In this document: piece by piece, positions 5,793-9,271 of the stretch
Position numbering within the stretch: position 1 is the first letter of the stretch
Layout of the letters: each line of letters begins with the position of its first letter
Assembly (NCBI GenBank): GCA_946480995.1
Contig: CAMLMF010000071.1
Coordinates: 1-9,271, forward strand
Length of the DNA: 9,271 nt
Direction: 5' to 3'
Origin: an uncultured Bdellovibrio sp.
Lineage (GTDB): Bacteria; Bdellovibrionota; Bdellovibrionia; Bdellovibrionales; Bdellovibrionaceae
Notes under the pieces: model-generated
Seen by the model: the letters and a program-made list of their open reading frames with translations, nothing else
Databases searched by the model: none
Told to the model about the DNA's origin: nothing
Translations under genes and position numbers: made by a program

Positions 5793-6700
5793 AGAAGATC
5801 TGGAATTGGTGGGATCACTTCTGGTTTGCACCACAAAATCTTTTAGGCTTGGCTTTTATGCGCATCGTTTTATGTGGAACGATGTTTTACATGTATGCCG
5901 TGCGCTTGTTGAATCTGAGCTATTACACGGATGACAGTTGGGTCAAAAAAGAGACGGCTCTTAATGCCATGGTGGAATTATATCGCCCGTTGTTTTCGTG
6001 GAACTTCTGGCCGGATGCACTTAATTTACCGATTCATATAGTGCTAGTTGTGCTCTTAGGATTGTTGACCTTAGGTATTGGCGGCCGCTGGTTGATGTGG
6101 CTTGCCTGGGTGATCGACATGGGCTTTATTCAGCGCAATTATTCGGTCAACTTTGGGGCTGATATTATTGCGTCGTTGTTGATGTTCTATATGCTTTTCA
6201 CGCAGTCCTGTGAACGTTTAAGTGTTGTGAATTTGTGGCGTAAGAAAACAAATCATAAAAGCAGCGACATTGTCAGTTCGATGATGATCCGAATGCTGCA
6301 GGTGCAGATTTCGGTGATTTATGCTTATACCGGTTGGGAGAAGCTTAAAGGAGCCAGTTGGTGGGATGGCACGGCGTTGTGGAGTGTGATGGCAAATCCA
6401 CAAATGACCACGATGGATTTTTCGTTTCTGCGCGCAATACCTTGGATTATTCCGATCATTGCCTATCTGACGATCATTTTTGAAATCTATTTCCCAGTGA
6501 TGGTGATGTGGCAGAAGGTACGCCCTTGGTGGTTATTTATGGGCTTGATGTTCCATATCGGGATCGGCGTTTTTATGGGTCTAGGTCCGTTTGCGGCGAC
6601 GATGCTGTCGACCTATTTCTTGTTCTTAAGCCCTGCATTTTTAGAAAAAATTGCGGCACAAACTGTCTCAAAACTAGACTCTTTTAAGAAACCCGTTTAG
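5789..6700 (+). CDS. HTTM-domain (vitamin K-dependent gamma-carboxylase-like) membrane protein
   Basis: This polytopic inner-membrane protein of 303 aa has about seven or eight hydrophobic segments (roughly 15-38, 82-98, 100-115, 123-138, 165-181, 217-240, 246-262, 264-281). The pattern fits the HTTM domain of vitamin K-dependent gamma-carboxylases. It includes an early FMRIVLCG helix, the loop VNFGADIIASLLMFYMLF, and the characteristic IYAYTGWEKLKGASWWDGTALW at about 177-198. It has only the membrane domain and lacks the large extracytoplasmic domain of true carboxylases, so carboxylase activity should not be assumed. Bacterial short HTTM proteins have no settled function. The ATG overlaps the stop of the preceding gene (ATGA), with GAGGT 6 nt before it, so the two genes should be co-translated and may form a complex. 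I see no terminator after it, and the lipoprotein gene follows 41 nt later. Confidence 0.82.
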   Translation: MKKIWNWWDHFWFAPQNLLGLAFMRIVLCGTMFYMYAVRLLNLSYYTDDSWVKKETALNAMVELYRPLFSWNFWPDALNLPIHIVLVVLLGLLTLGIGGRWLMWLAWVIDMGFIQRNYSVNFGADIIASLLMFYMLFTQSCERLSVVNLWRKKTNHKSSDIVSSMMIRMLQVQISVIYAYTGWEKLKGASWWDGTALWSVMANPQMTTMDFSFLRAIPWIIPIIAYLTIIFEIYFPVMVMWQKVRPWWLFMGLMFHIGIGVFMGLGPFAATMLSTYFLFLSPAFLEKIAAQTVSKLDSFKKPV

Positions 6701-6741
6701 CTCCTAAGCTCCCTCGTTTATCCTAGATAGGTGGGGGATTT

Positions 6742-7221
6742 ATGAAATTATCAGTGGTGAAGTTAACACTTACTTCAGGCTTATTCATTTTGTTGGCGGC
6801 CTGCCAGCAGATTTCTAATAATTCCCTTTTGACCGATCAAAAGAGCGACAACTCCACGCATGCCCTAGATAAGACCCCAAAAGTCGAAGAACTTTATTTA
6901 AAGTCTTACACCGCATCTATTCAGGCGACGAACTTAGACAAGGTTGAAGTGGCGGGTGAGTGTTATGTTTCAACATTTCCTCGCCATGCAATCTATGTGT
7001 TAAAAAATAATGCGCAGTTAGATATCGTGGATTTAAATCCCGCGACTGCGAATAACACAGGTACTGCAAGCTGCAAGAACGGCCGCTTTAATCTTGCGAT
7101 CAACTCAGGGGCGTTAGCTTCTGGGGTGCACTCTTTGCGCCTTGTAATTCAAGCCTGGGACGCTAATAACCAGGTTGTCGTTAACGACATGGCCTCTAAC
7201 ACAGTGACTCTTTCGAAATAG
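6742..7221 (+). CDS. Small lipoprotein with a beta-sandwich-like domain, function unknown
   Basis: The protein has 159 aa. The N-terminus is a type II signal peptide: MKLSVVK, a hydrophobic run and the lipobox LLAAC, with Cys21 as the lipidated residue. Gln at position +2 (no Asp) predicts sorting to the outer membrane by the Lol rule. A Ser/Asn-rich linker (24-47) leads to a domain at about 48-159 with alternating beta-strand-like segments and two Cys (74 and 111) able to form a disulphide. The end of the domain (GVHSLRLVIQAWDANNQVVV, then TVTL) looks like the closing strands of an Ig- or fibronectin-like sandwich; the fold is inference. The Shine-Dalgarno GGTGGGGGA precedes the ATG. It could be read from the HTTM gene train or from its own promoter; I cannot see a convincing one in the 41-nt gap. 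Confidence 0.85.
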   Translation: MKLSVVKLTLTSGLFILLAACQQISNNSLLTDQKSDNSTHALDKTPKVEELYLKSYTASIQATNLDKVEVAGECYVSTFPRHAIYVLKNNAQLDIVDLNPATANNTGTASCKNGRFNLAINSGALASGVHSLRLVIQAWDANNQVVVNDMASNTVTLSK

Positions 7222-7224
7222 TCA
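7205..7224. repeat. Near-perfect palindrome between convergent genes
   Basis: TGACT-C-TTTCGAAA-T-AGTCA is an inverted repeat of 20 bases with a single mismatched pair (C7210/T7219). It covers the stop codon of the lipoprotein gene (7219-7221) and lies 6 nt from the stop of the convergent gene. As RNA it could fold into a short hairpin on either strand, but neither side has a T-run, so it would be a poor intrinsic terminator. No better terminator is visible between the two genes. Confidence 0.4.
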
Positions 7225-7229
7225 GATCT

Positions 7230-8192
7230 TTATAAAATAAAATTAAAATCGGTGCGCAACTTGATCGTGGCGTCTTGATCTTTCGTTTCTAAGATGATCG
7301 TGTCTTTAAGCTTAAGATCACGGATAAACTGAGCCCGGCGTTGCAACGGAATTTCATTGCTAGTGACTGTCGAAAAAGTCGAATTAAAGGGTGTCTTTAA
7401 CAGAGAGCGCTCTTGATATTCAGGGGTTGTCAGAGTGTTTAAAACTTCCAAGGTTTTTTCTTTTTTCAGGGAGTTGACGGGGATGACCGCTCCCCAAATC
7501 AACAATGCACTTAATTGGTTTAAAGTCGCTTCAGGAACGTCTTGGGAGAGCGACATTTCCATTGCTCCTTCTAGGGGGATTTCTCGCGACATCTGATCAA
7601 TTTGCAAAGTTAAAATTTTCTTTTGCGCGACGAGATCCCACAAGCCCTGGGATTTCCACACCTGAAAGTGCTTTAACAAGAGGTCTTCGTCGGCCAACAA
7701 AAATAAAATAGGCTCTTTTTTGTTTTTTAGAAAATCAGGAAAAGTTTCTTCCGTGGTGCTTTTGATGCTGGTTTTCATCCAGTAAAAAGGCAGAAAGTTA
7801 AAGTCTTCGCGAGGCTTCGCAGTAAAGTCTGAAGCCACTCTTTGAAAGAGTTCTTTGCGGGGGCCAGCGACATTCGCTAAAAGATTTTGTCGCCCTAAAG
7901 TATTTGCCCAGAAAGAGGGAAGAAAAATTAAGTCCACGGCGGGGCTTGCGACTGTATTGGCGATGATGGCATCCCAATCGCGGGTTATTAGAACTGAAAA
8001 TTTAACGTTCAGCTCTTGTTCTAAGCGCTGCCGAGTTTCTTCTGGGAAAAGGATTTCGTCGGTGGTCAGGACTTGGATTTTTTCTGGGCTGACGAAGTAG
8101 CTTCTAGAAATGCCTTGGGGCAGGACTCCGTGCAGAAATCCTACCCCCATGCAGATTATAAAAAATAAGGACCAAAGAATCGCGTTCTTCAA
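7230..8192 (-). CDS. Membrane-anchored PotD-like solute-binding-fold protein
   Basis: The protein has 320 aa. Residues 5-22 are a hydrophobic signal or anchor segment. The one Cys there (Cys14, context FIICMG) does not fit a lipobox. The rest resembles type 2 periplasmic binding proteins of the PotD/PotF (polyamine) group: IQVLTTDEILFPEETRQRLE (39-58) like the opening strand and helix, VDLIFLPSFWANTL (86-99) like the YDLVVPS segment, FNFLPFYW (131-138), and WGAVIPVNSLKKEKTLEVLN (233-252) like the hinge-return segment. The polyamine contact residues cannot be confirmed, so the ligand is unknown. No permease or ATPase gene is visible nearby. The start is a TTG only 9 nt after the nrdB stop and in the same frame, with a weak Shine-Dalgarno (GGCAG). 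It is probably translated by reinitiation from the nrdB mRNA. The Met at residue 15 would destroy the signal segment. Confidence 0.7.
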   Translation of the reverse strand: MKNAILWSLFFIICMGVGFLHGVLPQGISRSYFVSPEKIQVLTTDEILFPEETRQRLEQELNVKFSVLITRDWDAIIANTVASPAVDLIFLPSFWANTLGRQNLLANVAGPRKELFQRVASDFTAKPREDFNFLPFYWMKTSIKSTTEETFPDFLKNKKEPILFLLADEDLLLKHFQVWKSQGLWDLVAQKKILTLQIDQMSREIPLEGAMEMSLSQDVPEATLNQLSALLIWGAVIPVNSLKKEKTLEVLNTLTTPEYQERSLLKTPFNSTFSTVTSNEIPLQRRAQFIRDLKLKDTIILETKDQDATIKLRTDFNFIL

Positions 8193-8201
8193 AGCTGCCG
8201 A

Positions 8202-9200
8202 CTAGAACGTCTCGTCGAAAGAAACCGCGCCGCTGATACCAGTTTGGTAAGCAGAAACACGACGTTCGAAGAAGTTAGCAAGCTCTTGCATGTCTTGCAG
8301 TTCCATAAAGCCAAACGGATTTTTCACGTTGTAGCGAGGAGCAATGCTTAAGCTTTCTAAACGTTGATCTGCACAATATTCTAAGTATTGGCGCATATCT
8401 TTTGGTGAAAGACCAGCAAGACCCAATTGCAGAACGTCGTTCGCAAATTCCATCTCGCACTCGATCGCGTCTTCAAGCATTTGAGTGACCATGTCTTCCA
8501 TTTGTGAATTGAAAAGATCTGGTTCTTCAAGGCGAGCTGTTTTGATCACTTCAAGCGCAAAAGCCATGTGCATAGATTCGTCACGGAAAACCCAGTTTGT
8601 TCCCGAAGCAAGTCCCGCCAAAAGACCTTTTGAACGCAAGAAGTACACGTAAGCAAACGCCGCATAGAAGAATAAACCTTCTACACAAGTCGCAAAGCAG
8701 ATCAAGTTCATCAAGAAACGACGACGATCTTCTTTGGTGTTTAGAACTTCAAGTTCATTGATAGAATCAATCCATTTAAAGCAGAAATCTGCTTTCTTTT
8801 TGATTGAAGGAATGTTTTCAACTGCCGCAAAAGCTTCAGCTCTTTCGTCTGGATTTGGAATATAGTTATCCAAAAGAGTCAGATAGAACTGCACGTGCAA
8901 TGCTTCTTCATAAAGCTGACGTGACAAGTACATACGGCCTTCAGGGCTGTTGATGTGCTTGTAAAGGTTTAAAACCAAGTTGTTGCCGACGATAGAATCG
9001 CCTGTTGCAAAGAATGCTACCAGACGAGAAATCAAATGCTTCTCTGCCGGAGTCATTTTCGCATGCAAGTCGACAAGGTCTGTAGAAAAATCAACTTCAT
9101 CCACAGTCCACGTGTTCTTAATACCGTTTTTGTACATTTCGAAAAAAACTGGGTATTTCATCGGACGCAAAGTTAAGTCAAAGCCAGGATCTAAAATCAT
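8202..9200 (-). CDS. nrdB: Ribonucleotide reductase class I small (beta) subunit
   Basis: NrdB houses the di-metal centre and radical used by NrdA to reduce ribonucleotides to deoxyribonucleotides. With the ATG at 9200 it has 332 aa. The metal ligands are readable as Asp68 (FATGDSIV), Glu99 and His102 (EEALH), Glu174 (CVEGLFF), Glu208 and His211 (FRDESMH). The radical Tyr is present at Tyr106 (HVQFY), unlike the Phe of Chlamydia-type class Ic proteins. The C-terminal tail, which docks to NrdA, is FDETF. The overall sequence (MILDPGFDLTLRPMKYPVFF, KNTWTVDEVDF, NPFGFMELQ) is close to the type found in Streptomyces. I prefer the ATG at 9200 because GGAG lies 5 nt before it. The ATG at 9224 would add eight residues, but it falls in the loop of a GC hairpin. 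The gene shares an mRNA with the PotD-like gene downstream; nrdA may lie to the right of the window. Confidence 0.95.
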   Translation of the reverse strand: MILDPGFDLTLRPMKYPVFFEMYKNGIKNTWTVDEVDFSTDLVDLHAKMTPAEKHLISRLVAFFATGDSIVGNNLVLNLYKHINSPEGRMYLSRQLYEEALHVQFYLTLLDNYIPNPDERAEAFAAVENIPSIKKKADFCFKWIDSINELEVLNTKEDRRRFLMNLICFATCVEGLFFYAAFAYVYFLRSKGLLAGLASGTNWVFRDESMHMAFALEVIKTARLEEPDLFNSQMEDMVTQMLEDAIECEMEFANDVLQLGLAGLSPKDMRQYLEYCADQRLESLSIAPRYNVKNPFGFMELQDMQELANFFERRVSAYQTGISGAVSFDETF

Positions 9201-9209
9201 AAATTCTCC

Positions 9210-9229
9210 AAAAGGCCCCGTCATGGGGC
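9210..9229 (-). terminator. GC hairpin with short T-run in front of nrdB
   Basis: Read on the minus strand, GCCCC (9229-9225), loop ATGAC and GGGGC (9219-9215) form a 5-bp all-GC stem followed by C and TTTT (9213-9210). The Shine-Dalgarno of nrdB (GGAG, 9209-9206) begins immediately after. It may be the terminator of the gene to the right or an attenuator in the nrdB leader. The short T-run means it would be only partly effective. Confidence 0.45.
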
Positions 9230-9239
9230 AGTTTCGTAG

Positions 9240-9262
9240 GTCGATGGCTCAAGTCCTTCGAC
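9240..9262 (-). repeat. Second leader hairpin upstream of nrdB
   Basis: GTCGA-T-GG (9240-9247) pairs with CC-T-TCGAC (9255-9262) around one T/T mismatch and a 7-nt loop. It stands 10 nt upstream (in the nrdB direction) of the GC hairpin at 9215-9229. It has no T-run. I cannot tell whether it belongs to the nrdB leader or to the 3' end of the upstream gene. Nothing else is supportable in 9230-9271. Confidence 0.35.
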
Positions 9263-9271
9263 TACTATCAA

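Noticed and set aside
6701..6741. Terminator between the HTTM gene and the lipoprotein gene
   Set aside because: Only very short complementary bits (CCTA/TAGG) are present, with no T-run, so no terminator can be supported.
9230..9271. 3' end of an upstream minus-strand gene (possibly nrdA)
   Set aside because: One frame is open up to a TGA within 9220-9224, but its residues do not resemble a NrdA C-terminus and the stretch is too short to call.

Overview
The window looks like chromosomal DNA from a Gram-negative bacterium of moderate GC content with lipoproteins and many secreted proteins. The gene mix, the style of the small secreted proteins, and a ScpA and ScpB with long acidic tails make me think of Bdellovibrio or a relative (Bdellovibrionota). 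That is a recognition-based inference, because there is no rRNA or other taxonomic marker here. I see no insertion sequences, tRNA or rRNA genes, CRISPR arrays or phage genes. It reads as core chromosome with a few lineage-specific genes.

Layout: (1) 1-429 (+) is the 3' part of a small secreted protein gene, missing only its first codon or codons. (2) 548-1714 (-) is an acyl-CoA dehydrogenase of the short/branched-chain type, with a good intrinsic terminator at 482-513. (3) 1715-1907 is a divergent control region with a palindrome just upstream of the dehydrogenase RBS and a pair of competing hairpins before the next gene. (4) 1908-6700 (+) is a probable gene train: a site-2 protease (M50), ScpA, ScpB, a one-helix membrane protein, and a multi-spanning HTTM-domain (gamma-carboxylase-like) protein. 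The last three overlap end to start, so the two membrane genes appear translationally coupled to the condensin subunit. (5) 6742-7221 (+) is a small outer-membrane-type lipoprotein. (6) Converging from the right on the minus strand are nrdB (class I ribonucleotide reductase small subunit, 8202-9200) and, 9 nt after it, a membrane-anchored protein with a PotD-like solute-binding fold (7230-8192).

Functionally, ScpA and ScpB are the kleisin and its partner in the SMC-ScpAB condensin that organises and segregates chromosomes. NrdB supplies the radical for making dNTPs. The dehydrogenase probably serves branched-chain amino acid or short-chain fatty acid oxidation. The most unusual content is the condensin pair. 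ScpA has a long acidic tail, and ScpB (514 aa, against about 200 in most bacteria) has an acidic N-terminal arm and an acidic C-terminal tail that both lack any Lys or Arg. All three acidic segments share an ASDD-type motif. The next most unusual item is the coupled pair of membrane genes overlapping the 3' end of scpB.
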